DNA of 64,000 bases from HGM04593 sp045646845 (GCA_045646845.1 JAZRLO010000008.1:1-64000), one strand, 5' to 3'. Shown: positions 24,916-35,129, counted from the stretch's first letter. Numbers and translations: made by a program. Notes: a model not told the origin generated them from the letters alone.

Positions 24916-27900
24916 TTACAGAACAACCTTATATACCGTTGTTTTGCCTGCGTTCTTCACAAGTACCACGTATGAGCCATGTGGAATGCCTGATACCGGC
25001 ATTGATACGCTGCCGCATGCGTAGCCTATGACTGTTGACGAAAGGCGTATGCCGCCCATGTTGTATATTGCAAGTTCCGCACCTGCTGCAATGTTGCCGC
25101 TGCAAACCAAAGTACCATCCTTCACTTCAAATGAGAGTTTCTCCGCTGCTACGGAACCGATGCCAGTGTCATTTGTGTTCACCGGTGTGAAGAGCAGTGA
25201 GCAATTGTACTTGGCACCGTTCGGGATAAGATATTTGTCAAGAGTCACGACATTGCCGCAGCTTCCGTTACCTATTCCTTTCTGGTAGCAATCGAAGTGC
25301 GCATATACATTGCCCTTTTCAAGTTCCCATGTATGGCCGGTTCTTTTAAGGTGCTCATCGCTGTAAGGCAAGAGCGAGAATGCAACATTGCCGCGGGTCT
25401 CGACCTTTATTCCGGCACCGCTTTCCTCATCGTAGAGCAAAAGGTCCCGCAATCCCTCACGGTTACCCATGCTCTGTGGCTTCGGGTAGGGCTCGAACAT
25501 GTCGCTTACCGTAGTAGTGTAGCGTCCGAGTGTGGAACCGCCCCTGCGGTCGATATAGTTCTCGAAAGGACCGTATGCATAGTATTCTACCTGCTCGAAG
25601 TTGGCCGGGAATTCCATTGTCATACCGATGCGGCGTGCGTCGGAGACTGTTGCAGTGTATGAGGCGTCTATGAGCATCACACCGTCGGCATTTATTGTGT
25701 AAACGAACTTGTAGTCGCTGCACCATGTCGATGCGTTGACCTCTACGGTAACGTGCTTCTTGTCATCGCTCAACTTGAATGTAGCCGATTTTGACTTTAT
25801 GCCGGGGCCTACGGCGTACTGGTTGAGGGTTTCTGTGGGCTTGTCGTTCTCAACCCAGCGGTAGTTGCCGTATTCTGGGCCGACCTCCATGAGCTTGTTG
25901 CCATCGACAACCCATGAAAGCATTGTACCGTCGGCCTTGAATGTCATCTCCATTTTCTCGCTTTTTACAGAATAGCCTTGTGCTGTTTTGCTGAGAGTCA
26001 ACTCTTCGCCTGCTTTTACGGCCATGTCCGAAGTCTCCCTTTCTACAAGCATGTACTGCTCAGTAGCTATGGTGTAGTCTGCATCGACCCAAGACTGTTC
26101 CTCCTTGTAACGCAGTTCGATGTTCAGAAGCATCTCCTTGCCGCTTGCAGGCTCGGTCTTGAAAGGTATGTTCAATGTGGTTTCGTCACCTGGAGCAACA
26201 GCTGGCATATCAAGCCTGCCGCTTTCGACAGTCTCACCGTCGAGCAGAACCGAATAACTCAAATAGAACTTGTCCAAAGAGATAAAGTCATAGCAGTTCT
26301 TTATGACAACGCATTTTGCCGCAGCATCGTAGTATGTGAACTTGACATACTGATATACATATTTGACGTTGGTCAATTCGGGGCTCCATGCCCTGTCTGC
26401 GGTGACAAGGCCGTTGTTCACGAAGTTGCCCTGGTGAGGACCCGGATAATCGGAACCGGTACGGTATTTGTTCATGCCCTTTACCTCGAACTCACCGTTC
26501 TTTATATCTTCGGAGTCATAGATTGACTGGTCGGCCCAGTCCCAGATGCATCCGCCGATACCATACTTGCTATTTTCGATGGCGTCCCAATACTCCTGTA
26601 AGTTACCCACCGCGTTACCCATCGCATGGGCATACTCGCACATGAAATAGGGCTGTCCTGCAGTGTTTCCATAGTAAGGATAGCTTGTATCGGACTTTCC
26701 GTTGGCATGATCATTTATCTCGGTCAATGTAGGGTACATCTCGGAATAGATGTCGGAATGTGCTGTTCCGGCACGGCTTGCTCCTTCGTAATGGATAGGG
26801 CGCGGGTCAAGGTCACGTACTGCTTTGTATGTGTGCCCGAAGTTATTTCCGCCACCGCTTTCGTTACCGAGTGACCAGAATATAATAGATGGGAAGTTGC
26901 GGTCGCGATATACCATTCGTACAGTGCGGTCGATATACTGCGGAATCCAACTGTCCACGTTGGTTATACCGCCCTTCTCTTTGCCGTCCTCCCAACTCTT
27001 GTGGCATTCCAGGTCGGCCTCGTCCATACAATAAAGTCCGTAATAATCGAACATTGCGTTCATTTTTGCTTGACGTGGGTAGTGGCTGGTACGTACTGTG
27101 TTCATGTTCGCCTGCTTCATCATCTTCACGTCGTTCAGCATTGTGGCTATATCTACTGAACGTCCTGTGATGGGGTGGGTGTCCTGCAGGTTCGCGCCTT
27201 TGAACAATATCTTCTCGCCGTTTATATATACATGACCGTTCTTTATCTCAATGTGGCGGAAACCGTATTTGGTGGAGAATACATGCTCTTCGTTGCCGGC
27301 CGCATCCTTCTGTACAATTACTACGGTGTAGAGGTTGGGGGTCTCTGCTGTCCATGGCAATAGACCTGACAAGCCTTCGAACACAACATTGGCTGTACCG
27401 CCTTCATCGCCCTCTTTGAATTCGCATGTGATGCTCTTGCGTGCTATTTCGCTACCATCGGGCGCAATGAGTGCAACCTCGACATTCTTGTTTGCTGCAA
27501 CTCTGTCCCTGTTGTCCATTGTAACCGCAACAGTCATTGTTCCGGCAGTGTACATGGACTCAGCACTCAAAGTGCTGGTGATGTAGTGGTCGCGTACGAA
27601 TGTCTTAGGTGTCGCGAAGAGATATACATCGCGGTGGATACCGCTCATGTGCCACATGTCCTGGCCTTCGAGGTAAGATGCGTCGCTCCAGCGTATAACC
27701 TGTACCGATACGTTGTTCTTTCTTTCTCGGGCATATGCTGTAACATCGAATTCCGCATCGTTATTTCCGCTTTGCGTGTAGCCTACGTATTTACCGTTCA
27801 TCCAAATGAATGCTCCTCCGTATATGCCGTCAAAGTGCAGGAATACGCGCTTGTCACCCCATCCGGTGGGCATGTCGAAGTCGCGGCGGTAAGATGCTAC

Positions 27901-29226
27901 CGGGTTTGGCAGGCCATCCTCCATCTCAATCATTGGAGGATTGTTCTTAAACGGGTATTCTACATTGATATAATATGGGTCTCCGTATCCTTTCATCTCA
28001 AGGCATGAGGGTACTTCAATCTTGTCCCATGAAGATACATCTGCATTGTCCCCCCAGAAACCATCTTTGCCTGGACGCTCTGCGGTAGATTTTACCCAAT
28101 TGAGGCTCCACGTTCCGTTGAGGCTGAGCATTTCGGCATTCTCCGGGTCGAGCCATGGAAAATTGTAGCGTTCATCGGCCTTCATCTTCGCTACCGATGA
28201 GTATGGCATGTATGTCGCATGTCCCTCTTCTTTGTTCTCTCCGAAGAAGGTTTCGTCCTCCCAAACATTGGGCATGGGAATATCATCGGGGTTGACCTGT
28301 TCAAGTTCAAAAAGCGAACCACCGGCATATCCGCTTACCACGGAAAGATTATTGCCGTCGGCCTTGATACCAAACCAGGAATTGTTTGTTTTGGCATTGA
28401 TACGATAGACTCCTTTCTCGCCGGCAACAGGGACGAACTGTACCTGTTGGTTGCTGTTGCTGTACGAGGGGTCCCACAGGAGAGGGTACTTTACTCCGCC
28501 AAGTGCAACGTCAATTGCCTTGCCGAGGTATGGAGCGTACAATTGGCAGTACTCCACGCCCTGTGTGTTGCGGCGCAGTTGCCATACGAAAAACGCATTG
28601 CTGTTTTCGTTGTATTCGTCAAGATAAACTCTGGTGTTGTTCTCCTTGCTGCCGCGTGTGTTCATGGCCATACCCGTTGACTTCTCGCGTATGATGAAGT
28701 AACGTCCGGCTACAGGAAGGTTGGTGACCTTGCTTTCTCTAATGTACTGCAGACGGAAGTGGGTCGATTCTCCATTTGCGCCTGAAACCATGTGAAGTGA
28801 GCCGTCACTCTGTACCTGGAGTACTTTGCTCCGGTCATTCTTGCACAGCAACTGTATCACTCCGTCCGTTTCATTCACAACCTCTATGTAGAACGCCTGG
28901 TTGTCGGTACATGTGCCTTCCCATTGCAGCAACCTGCCAGGGTTACTTGTCATGTCGGCGGCTTGTCCGTAATTCTCGTTGTAGAGTGTGAAGATTGGCT
29001 CCTTGTCGGACAACGGGACCATTGTCCACTCTTGTCCTTTGGAGTCTTTGTTTACATCAGCGACACTCAAGTAGGTGTTATGTGTTGCCACATCGCCGTT
29101 GGTGATGGCCTTCTCCGCAGAAACGCTTACAAGGCGATATACGGCATCGCCCTTTGGAAAACCGGCTGCGAATGATAGCACCGGGCATACAAGCATAAGT
29201 GCCGAAAACAAAAATGTTTTTTTCAT
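24916..29226 (-). CDS. Very large secreted GH2 beta-galactosidase with ricin-like N-terminal modules
   Basis: 1436 residues, compared with about 1030 for LacZ. A signal peptide (MKKTFLFSALMLVCPVLSFA) is followed by about 300 residues of ricin-B-like beta-trefoil modules (KGQEWTMVP, ADMTSNPGRLLQWE, DNQAFYIE). The GH2 sugar-binding domain begins near 365 (LSLNGTWSLNW). The TIM barrel carries the acid/base Glu in WSLGNESGG (about 785) and the nucleophile in FMCEYAHAMGN (about 862). A beta-galactosidase small-chain domain follows. The last 80 residues (AIYNMGGIRLSS...GSYVVLVKNAGKTTVYKVVL) resemble a type IX secretion sorting domain. It is presumably exported to the surface and acts with the neighbouring GH20 enzymes on mucin-like glycans. 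Confidence 0.92.
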   Translation of the reverse strand: MKKTFLFSALMLVCPVLSFAAGFPKGDAVYRLVSVSAEKAITNGDVATHNTYLSVADVNKDSKGQEWTMVPLSDKEPIFTLYNENYGQAADMTSNPGRLLQWEGTCTDNQAFYIEVVNETDGVIQLLCKNDRSKVLQVQSDGSLHMVSGANGESTHFRLQYIRESKVTNLPVAGRYFIIREKSTGMAMNTRGSKENNTRVYLDEYNENSNAFFVWQLRRNTQGVEYCQLYAPYLGKAIDVALGGVKYPLLWDPSYSNSNQQVQFVPVAGEKGVYRINAKTNNSWFGIKADGNNLSVVSGYAGGSLFELEQVNPDDIPMPNVWEDETFFGENKEEGHATYMPYSSVAKMKADERYNFPWLDPENAEMLSLNGTWSLNWVKSTAERPGKDGFWGDNADVSSWDKIEVPSCLEMKGYGDPYYINVEYPFKNNPPMIEMEDGLPNPVASYRRDFDMPTGWGDKRVFLHFDGIYGGAFIWMNGKYVGYTQSGNNDAEFDVTAYARERKNNVSVQVIRWSDASYLEGQDMWHMSGIHRDVYLFATPKTFVRDHYITSTLSAESMYTAGTMTVAVTMDNRDRVAANKNVEVALIAPDGSEIARKSITCEFKEGDEGGTANVVFEGLSGLLPWTAETPNLYTVVIVQKDAAGNEEHVFSTKYGFRHIEIKNGHVYINGEKILFKGANLQDTHPITGRSVDIATMLNDVKMMKQANMNTVRTSHYPRQAKMNAMFDYYGLYCMDEADLECHKSWEDGKEKGGITNVDSWIPQYIDRTVRMVYRDRNFPSIIFWSLGNESGGGNNFGHTYKAVRDLDPRPIHYEGASRAGTAHSDIYSEMYPTLTEINDHANGKSDTSYPYYGNTAGQPYFMCEYAHAMGNAVGNLQEYWDAIENSKYGIGGCIWDWADQSIYDSEDIKNGEFEVKGMNKYRTGSDYPGPHQGNFVNNGLVTADRAWSPELTNVKYVYQYVKFTYYDAAAKCVVIKNCYDFISLDKFYLSYSVLLDGETVESGRLDMPAVAPGDETTLNIPFKTEPASGKEMLLNIELRYKEEQSWVDADYTIATEQYMLVERETSDMAVKAGEELTLSKTAQGYSVKSEKMEMTFKADGTMLSWVVDGNKLMEVGPEYGNYRWVENDKPTETLNQYAVGPGIKSKSATFKLSDDKKHVTVEVNASTWCSDYKFVYTINADGVMLIDASYTATVSDARRIGMTMEFPANFEQVEYYAYGPFENYIDRRGGSTLGRYTTTVSDMFEPYPKPQSMGNREGLRDLLLYDEESGAGIKVETRGNVAFSLLPYSDEHLKRTGHTWELEKGNVYAHFDCYQKGIGNGSCGNVVTLDKYLIPNGAKYNCSLLFTPVNTNDTGIGSVAAEKLSFEVKDGTLVCSGNIAAGAELAIYNMGGIRLSSTVIGYACGSVSMPVSGIPHGSYVVLVKNAGKTTVYKVVL

Positions 29227-29386
29227 ATCAGAATTGGTTAGTAATTATTTAATCGTGTCAAATCTGTGCATAGCAAGAGCTATGATAAATTGGGATAAAG
29301 TTACGAAAAATATTATTAATCCTAGTTATCGGATGAGATGAAAAAACGAAAATATTGACAGGCATGACAATTATTTCCCCATTTCG

Positions 29387-29417
29387 TTTCAATTAACAGT
29401 TTTTATACTTAATTTTG
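29387..29417 (+). promoter_or_regulatory. Promoter for the multi-domain GH20 gene
   Basis: TTTC (29387-29390, one mismatch), a 19-bp spacer and TAATTTTG (29410-29417) precede the ATG at 29453 by about 36 bases. Confidence 0.6.
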
Positions 29418-29452
29418 TTTTTAATTTTACTATTTATAACCAATTGTATAAT

Positions 29453-32400
29453 ATGAAAAGATTTCTTTTTGCTTTGCTTTGCATGACTATGGGTCTTGCA
29501 AACGCATTCTCGCAGGATTTCCCCGAAATCAGTACTGATGAGAATACCAAGTGGTATCTTATCCAGTTCTCGAACGGCGGAGATGCCCTGACAGCCAAGA
29601 CTTCCGGTACACAGATTACCATTGGCAGTGCTTTGGGTAGTGATACCCAGTTGTGGAAAATCACAGGTAATGCAACGGACGGTTACACCTTCACCAACAA
29701 GAAGGGATATACCCTCTATGTGAATTCCGCTGCAACCAATCAGATGGTGAACGCTTCCACTACACCAAGCGGCGTAAGCAAGTTCTTCATCAACAAGACA
29801 ACACACAGTATCGGTGGCTACGAGATTCAGCCCAAGGGCAACACTGCAATCTCAATGAACCTTTGGGGAGGTCCCGGCGACTCACGCGCTTGCGTTGGTC
29901 TCTGGAACAAGGGCGACCAGAACAATGCTGTGAAATTCGTTGATGCCAGCGCGTTCGAGAACTTGAGCAAGGTGAATCTGATTCCCTATCCGCAGGAGAT
30001 AACAGTAGGCGAAACTGCATTCGACATCACCAAGCTGAATGCAATCGCATATAACAACGATGAGATGAAAGGTCACATAGAGAACTTCGCTGCCCAACTG
30101 AAGAAATCGGCAGGCATCGAGCTCACCGTAAAGAAGGCCGGGGATACAGCAGTTGCAGGAGAAATATGGTTCGGAACAGACAATGGACTTAACGAGGACG
30201 GCTACACGCTTAATGTAAATGAAAACGGCATTGAAATAAAGGCTAAGGACTTCGGTGGCGAGTTCTATGCATTGCAGACACTTACCCAGTTGCTTCCTCG
30301 CGAATTCTTTGCCGACGAACAGTGCAACATTGAATGGAGTATTCCAGTTGTAGCTATCAAGGACCATCCGCAGTTCCAGCACCGCGGTTTCATGATGGAC
30401 GTTGCACGTCACTTCTTCGACAAAGACCAGGTAAAGAGAGTGCTCGACATTATGGCACTCTACAAGATGAACCGTCTGCACTGGCACCTCACCGATGACC
30501 AGGGCTGGCGTATCGAAATCCCAGAATATCCCAAGTTGACCGAGGTTGGTTCAATCCGCAGCGGTTCTTTCACAAGCAACGGCGACGGCGCGCAGTTCTT
30601 CGACGATACAGAATATGGCCGCGGCATGTGGTTCTCACAGGATGACCTTCGCGAAATAGTTGCATACGCAGCAGAGCGCAACATCGATATCCTCCCCGAG
30701 ATTGACCTTCCAGGCCATATGGTAGCAGCGGTTGCATCTTACCCCGAATTCAGCTGCGACCCTACAAAGGAGTATTCAGTACGAATCCCCGGCGGTATCT
30801 CTCACGATGTGTTGAATATTGGTAAAGACGAAGTCGTTGATTTCTTGAAATGCGTGCTCCGTAACGTAGCCGAGATATTCCCCTTCCCATACATTCACCT
30901 TGGCGGTGACGAGTGTCCCACAGAGCAGTGGCAGACCAATGCCGACTGCTTGCGCCGCGTACAGGAAGAGGGCCTTGCAGGCGTACACGAACTGCAGTCA
31001 TGGCTTGTAGAGGAGCTTGGTGCATACCTCAAGACACTTGGCGAGAACAGCAAGGACATTGTTGTTTGGGACGAGGTTCTCAAGAACTGGAACACCAACA
31101 ACAAGGTAAAGCCGGTTATCATGGCATGGAACGATGGCGGTGCAAAGTACGCAAAGCAGGCTGCAGACCTTGGTTTCAGCAGCATCCTCTGCCCCTATTC
31201 TCATGTATATATCGACTTCATGCAGGTTCCTGCAAACCAGACAAGGGTTGACGAGCCGTACTATGGCGGTTGGGGCGACACTTGGGTAAATACAATTGAC
31301 AGGGTATATTCTCTTAACCCGTTGACGCAACTTGACGGAAAAGAGAGTTTCTGCTGGGGTGCGCAGTGCAACCTCTGGGCCGAGACACTCAACGACGGAG
31401 AGGAACTTGAGTACCAGCTGCTGCCACGTATGCTTGCACTTGCCGAGGTTGGCTGGTTGCATGCCAACAAGAAGAACTGGGGCGGTTTCTACAACCGTCT
31501 GCAGAGCCACGATGAGATTCTCGACTATCTCGGTTACACATACGCAAAGCACTACATAGAGCCTAAGGAATACACAGCTGTAGAAAGCGCAATCATTGAG
31601 GCTGAAGAGATTCTTGCAGCCAGCATCCGTGGTGGCGTAGGCTACCCTGCTGTCGAGGTTTACGATGCGCTTGAAGCAGCACTCAAGGCTACAGAAGGTG
31701 AGGATGCAACAGCACTCAACGCAGCTATCGCGGCATATAAGAACGCAGCGATAGTTCAGCCCGAAGCCGGCAAAATTTATCAGATTGTTTCGGCATCTAC
31801 ATACTACAAGCGTCAGTACGAAGGTTCTACAATGTACCAGAACGGCAATGGCGTGCGTTTCCACTACACACCGCAGACAGAACCCGAGGAGTTGTGGCAG
31901 TTCGTTCCCGCGAATGGCGGTTATGTAATGAAGAACCTCTACAGCGGCAAGCAGATTGCAATGCCTTCATACAATGCCGGTGTACAGATGACAGATGCCG
32001 GTACTGCCGTAAGAGTTGACAAGGCGACAATTGCAACAAGAGACTTTACATACATTCCTGGCGCAGTTACAATTTCTGCAGTCGAGGGTTACAGTGCGGC
32101 CGTTACCGGTAACGTGAAGCGTCTCAGCGCAGAGGTATCGGGTGATGTATATGCAAAGGACGAAGCTGCACTCTGCTACAACGGTACATGGAGAATCGTT
32201 GAGGTCACAGACTTCACAGCACAGCTTGCGGGTCTTGTAAAGAAGTGCGAACTCATCATTATCAAGGCAAAGCCCGGTGAAATAGGTGAACCTACACAGG
32301 ATGCTATCGATTATCTGCAGAACAGCGTCATCAACCCTGCTACACAGGCTGTTGCTGACGGTGCAGTAACCGAGGAACAGTACAACGCATACGTCGCACT

Positions 32401-32992
32401 CTACAACCAGTTCATGATGATGCCACGCACATCAATGGCCGATGCTCTTGACACAAATGCTTATTATTACATTCGCAACTGTTACTTTACTGACAAATAT
32501 GCAGCAGTAAACACAAACAACAAAATTGTTGCGCCAATGGCAAAAGGCGATGGTGACAAATATCTTTGGAGTTTTGTAAAGAACGTCGATGGAACCGTAT
32601 GCATCTACAACAAGGCAACAGGTACTGGAGCATACATAAACAGCAATGCTGATGACCAGACCATATATGTCGGTAAAGATTATGTCTGGACCCTAAAAGA
32701 AGCTACAACAGACCAGGGCACTAAGGGTATAGCGATTGTTTGTGGCAACGGTTCATCGGGTTGGTACACTAACCCTAGCGCTTGGAGTGACAAATTAATC
32801 ACAAAGCCCTACACTTGGGGTGCAAGTGTATGGACATTCGAAAAGAGCAATGTCCAGGTTGAGACCGGCATCACCGAGGTGAAAGGTGAAAGCGGAGAGG
32901 TGAAAGGTATTTTTGACCTTCAGGGCCGCAAAGTAGAGAACCCGACAAAGGGCCTTTACATTATCGACGGCAAGAAAGTTTTCATAAAGTAA
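29453..32992 (+). CDS. Multi-domain secreted GH20 beta-N-acetylhexosaminidase with sorting tail
   Basis: Starts at ATG 29453 with a signal peptide (MKRFLFALLCMTMGLANAFSQ); a TTG nine bases upstream is an unlikely start. Residues of about 25-170 form a ricin-like lectin module, followed by a GH20b domain. The GH20 barrel has HRGFMMDVARHFF, HWHLTDDQGWRIEI and HLGGDECPTEQW (catalytic Asp-Glu near 486). After it come a small helical region (about 700-770) and at least two more beta-trefoil or carbohydrate-binding-like modules (about 770-920 and 985-1130). The C-terminus FDLQGRKVENPTKGLYIIDG, then KKVFIK, is a type IX-like sorting tail, preceded by a linker of the GEVKGESGEVKG type. It diverges from the GH2/GH20 operon. 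Confidence 0.92.
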   Translation: MKRFLFALLCMTMGLANAFSQDFPEISTDENTKWYLIQFSNGGDALTAKTSGTQITIGSALGSDTQLWKITGNATDGYTFTNKKGYTLYVNSAATNQMVNASTTPSGVSKFFINKTTHSIGGYEIQPKGNTAISMNLWGGPGDSRACVGLWNKGDQNNAVKFVDASAFENLSKVNLIPYPQEITVGETAFDITKLNAIAYNNDEMKGHIENFAAQLKKSAGIELTVKKAGDTAVAGEIWFGTDNGLNEDGYTLNVNENGIEIKAKDFGGEFYALQTLTQLLPREFFADEQCNIEWSIPVVAIKDHPQFQHRGFMMDVARHFFDKDQVKRVLDIMALYKMNRLHWHLTDDQGWRIEIPEYPKLTEVGSIRSGSFTSNGDGAQFFDDTEYGRGMWFSQDDLREIVAYAAERNIDILPEIDLPGHMVAAVASYPEFSCDPTKEYSVRIPGGISHDVLNIGKDEVVDFLKCVLRNVAEIFPFPYIHLGGDECPTEQWQTNADCLRRVQEEGLAGVHELQSWLVEELGAYLKTLGENSKDIVVWDEVLKNWNTNNKVKPVIMAWNDGGAKYAKQAADLGFSSILCPYSHVYIDFMQVPANQTRVDEPYYGGWGDTWVNTIDRVYSLNPLTQLDGKESFCWGAQCNLWAETLNDGEELEYQLLPRMLALAEVGWLHANKKNWGGFYNRLQSHDEILDYLGYTYAKHYIEPKEYTAVESAIIEAEEILAASIRGGVGYPAVEVYDALEAALKATEGEDATALNAAIAAYKNAAIVQPEAGKIYQIVSASTYYKRQYEGSTMYQNGNGVRFHYTPQTEPEELWQFVPANGGYVMKNLYSGKQIAMPSYNAGVQMTDAGTAVRVDKATIATRDFTYIPGAVTISAVEGYSAAVTGNVKRLSAEVSGDVYAKDEAALCYNGTWRIVEVTDFTAQLAGLVKKCELIIIKAKPGEIGEPTQDAIDYLQNSVINPATQAVADGAVTEEQYNAYVALYNQFMMMPRTSMADALDTNAYYYIRNCYFTDKYAAVNTNNKIVAPMAKGDGDKYLWSFVKNVDGTVCIYNKATGTGAYINSNADDQTIYVGKDYVWTLKEATTDQGTKGIAIVCGNGSSGWYTNPSAWSDKLITKPYTWGASVWTFEKSNVQVETGITEVKGESGEVKGIFDLQGRKVENPTKGLYIIDGKKVFIK

Positions 32993-33022
32993 AGGCAACA
33001 GTATGCTTGTGATGTGATTCAA

Positions 33023-33074
33023 GCATATACAATAAAGACATCCGCAAACCTGCGGATGTCTTTATTGTATATGC
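33023..33074. terminator. Bidirectional terminator between convergent GH20 and comF
   Basis: A 24-bp perfect stem with an AACC loop. The inner part is GACATCCGCA/TGCGGATGTC; the outer flank is CAATAAA/TTTATTG, giving T-rich 3' sides on both strands. Confidence 0.85.
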
Positions 33075-33081
33075 TAAGGCC

Positions 33082-33771
33082 TTAAATGTCATTGCTCGTG
33101 TATGCCAGTGTGAATATGCTTGTCCGGCAGCAGGAGCCTTGCTGAATTGCCGCAGCACAGCTGGCGAGCGTCGCACCAGTCGTAAGAATATCGTCTATAA
33201 GCAGAATATGGAGTCCGTCGAGCTTTTCCGGGCTGGTCAGTGTGAATATGCCTTCAACATTCTGCCAACGTTCTTCACGGCTCTTGTGAGTCTGGCTTTC
33301 ATTGGATCTGTTACGCTTTACGGCATTCCTTATAACGGTAATTCCGGTTGCCCGTGATATTCCGTCAGCTATGCAGTCGCATTGGTTGTATCCGCGTTGC
33401 CTTCTTTTTCTTTTCGATAAAGGCAAGGGCACTATAGCATCTATTCCGTCAAAGAAACCTGTATCTTTAAGTTCTGTAGCTGCGAGGTATGCAAGACGTT
33501 CACCTACTTCGGGGCGGTTACGGTATTTCAGACAGTGCAGAAGGTTGCCGTATGGTGAATCCTTCCTGTAGTAAATGTACGATGTCACGCGTTCTATATC
33601 AATTTTCCCCCAGAAAATCTTTTCAATCTCATCTCGTTTCCTCTGCTCAATCTTCGGCAACCTATACATGCAATTGAGGCACATGTCTTGCTCCCCGGCG
33701 GAGAGGACTTCGCCGCATACCACACAATGGCGGGGCAGTATGATGTCGAAAAAATCAGAAATCCATTTCAT
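33082..33771 (-). CDS. comF: ComF family phosphoribosyltransferase-like protein
   Basis: 229 residues. An N-terminal zinc-ribbon-like cluster (CVVCGEVLSAGEQDMCLNC, 16-34) precedes a type I phosphoribosyltransferase fold. VPLPLSKRKRRQRGYNQ is the usual ComF segment, and ILLIDDILTTGAT near 193-205 is the PRPP-binding loop. In competent bacteria ComF takes part in DNA uptake; in Bacteroidales its exact job is unclear. Its start lies 17 bases inside the end of recX, in a prmC, recX, comF operon. The bidirectional terminator follows immediately. Confidence 0.87.
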   Translation of the reverse strand: MKWISDFFDIILPRHCVVCGEVLSAGEQDMCLNCMYRLPKIEQRKRDEIEKIFWGKIDIERVTSYIYYRKDSPYGNLLHCLKYRNRPEVGERLAYLAATELKDTGFFDGIDAIVPLPLSKRKRRQRGYNQCDCIADGISRATGITVIRNAVKRNRSNESQTHKSREERWQNVEGIFTLTSPEKLDGLHILLIDDILTTGATLASCAAAIQQGSCCRTSIFTLAYTSNDI

Positions 33772-34234
33772 CGCCCTTGTATTTAATGGTTTTCAATATG
33801 AGTACCGGCTCGTAGCCGCGGCTTGCAGCGTGGCGTATTATCTTCTGTTGTGTGGCAAAGTCATCCTTGCCTTTCAGCTCGCGACGCTTGATGTCGATGG
33901 TCTCCTGCAGTGCTTGCAAGTATATCTCCTCGTCAATTCCCTCCAACGCCTCTTTAATGTATTCCTGTGGCAGGTGTTTCTCGCGCAGTGCTGCGGTTAT
34001 CTTTATGCGCCCCCAACGGTTGAACTTCACCTTGTCGTTGACAAATGCACGGCAATAGCGAGTCTCGTCAATGAATTTTTCTTTGGTGAGCCTCGCAATG
34101 ATTTTCTCCTGCTCACCATGTGGCACACCCCATGCAGTGAGCTTCGCGCTCACCTCGCTTATGCAGCGTTCGCACAGCGTGCAATATGCAGCGGCCTTGT
34201 TCAGGGCTTCACCGGGAGTAAGTGGTTTTTTCAT
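33755..34234 (-). CDS. recX: RecX family regulatory protein
   Basis: 159 residues arranged as the three tandem three-helix repeats of RecX, which binds RecA filaments and limits recombination. Marks include ALNKAAAYCTLCERCISEV, then FIDETRYCRAFVNDKVKFNRWGRIKI, the RecX signature with conserved Arg and Phe. It lies between prmC and comF; the 14-base gap to prmC is filled by a GTGAAA-type repeat. Length and order match Bacteroidales RecX. recA itself is not in the window. Confidence 0.87.
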   Translation of the reverse strand: MKKPLTPGEALNKAAAYCTLCERCISEVSAKLTAWGVPHGEQEKIIARLTKEKFIDETRYCRAFVNDKVKFNRWGRIKITAALREKHLPQEYIKEALEGIDEEIYLQALQETIDIKRRELKGKDDFATQQKIIRHAASRGYEPVLILKTIKYKGDEMDF

Positions 34235-34270
34235 TCACCTTTCAGTTTTCACTTTTCACCTTTCCCCTTT
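34235..34270. repeat. GTGAAA-type low-complexity repeat at the prmC/recX junction
   Basis: Minus-strand sequence of the form GGTGAAAAGTGAAAACTGAA. It overlaps the last codons of prmC, which therefore ends in a KPKGKGEK tail. Confidence 0.6.
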
Positions 34271-35103
34271 GGTTTCACGGCTCTTATCATCCTGTCGTTG
34301 TCGGCGAAGTCCTTGCGTAGTTCAATGCCGGTGTAGCCTAAGTTGGCAAGCATCTCCATTGTTTCCTTGCCGTGGGCGCGGTTAATCTCAAAATAGAGAC
34401 GGCCGCCGGGTCTTAACAGTGTCAATCCTTTTTGGGCTATCGTACGATAGAATAGTAAGGGGTCGTTGTCGGGTACGAACAGTGCCGTGTGCGGCTCCCA
34501 ATCGAGAACATTGCTGTGCATTGCAGCCTTTTCGTTCTCCTTTATATAAGGTGGGTTGCTCACTATGATGTCGAATTGCTCGCCTGTAGGTTCGTATGCC
34601 AAAATATCAACCTCTTCAAATTCAACATCACAACCGTTAGCTTTGCTGTTTTCTGCGGCAACGGCAAGCGCATCGGGCGAAATGTCCCATGCCGTTACTT
34701 TGCTTTGCGGCAGTTTATATGCAAGGCTCACAGCAATACAACCGCTACCTGTACCAATGTCAAGGATGCTTTCGTTGCCAGTGGCTTCGTTTGCCACCCA
34801 CTCAACAAGCTCACTTGTCTCGGGGCGCGGAATAAGTGTCGCGGGGGTAACCTTTAATCGCAAGCCACAAAAATCGCTGTAACCAAGAATGTGTTGTATG
34901 GGTTCTCTCTTTTGCAGGCGTTCAATGGCATTGCCAAGCAGGGTTTCTTGTTCGGCTGTCAGGGTAACGTTGTCTTTAAGATAGAACGCCATTTGCGAAA
35001 TGCCAAGCAACTCGGTTGCAATTATGCGTGTGAGTGCTTTTATCTCGCCGGCCGAGTAACAGTGGGAGAGTCCGTCATTTATTCTTGTTATTATGCGTTT
35101 CAT
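34249..35103 (-). CDS. prmC: Peptide chain release factor N5-glutamine methyltransferase
   Basis: Methylates the GGQ glutamine of release factors RF1 and RF2 with S-adenosylmethionine. An N-terminal helical domain (about 1-80, with RLQKREPIQHILGYSDFCGL) precedes the Rossmann methyltransferase. LIPRPETSELVEW, LDIGTGSGCIAVSLA (the SAM loop) and SNPPYI (about 180, the substrate Gln site) are all present. The length of 284 fits. The extreme C-terminus is repeat-encoded. It begins the prmC-recX-comF operon behind a TAACTTTG box. Confidence 0.93.
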   Translation of the reverse strand: MKRIITRINDGLSHCYSAGEIKALTRIIATELLGISQMAFYLKDNVTLTAEQETLLGNAIERLQKREPIQHILGYSDFCGLRLKVTPATLIPRPETSELVEWVANEATGNESILDIGTGSGCIAVSLAYKLPQSKVTAWDISPDALAVAAENSKANGCDVEFEEVDILAYEPTGEQFDIIVSNPPYIKENEKAAMHSNVLDWEPHTALFVPDNDPLLFYRTIAQKGLTLLRPGGRLYFEINRAHGKETMEMLANLGYTGIELRKDFADNDRMIRAVKPKGKGEK

Positions 35104-35121
35104 TTTGGTTCAGTTCTACTG

Positions 35122-35129
35122 CAAAGTTA
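35122..35129 (-). promoter_or_regulatory. -7 box for prmC
   Basis: The minus strand reads TAACTTTG, a perfect TAnnTTTG, 19 bases before the ATG, which predicts a very short leader. No clear -33 TTTG was found at the proper spacing. Confidence 0.5.
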
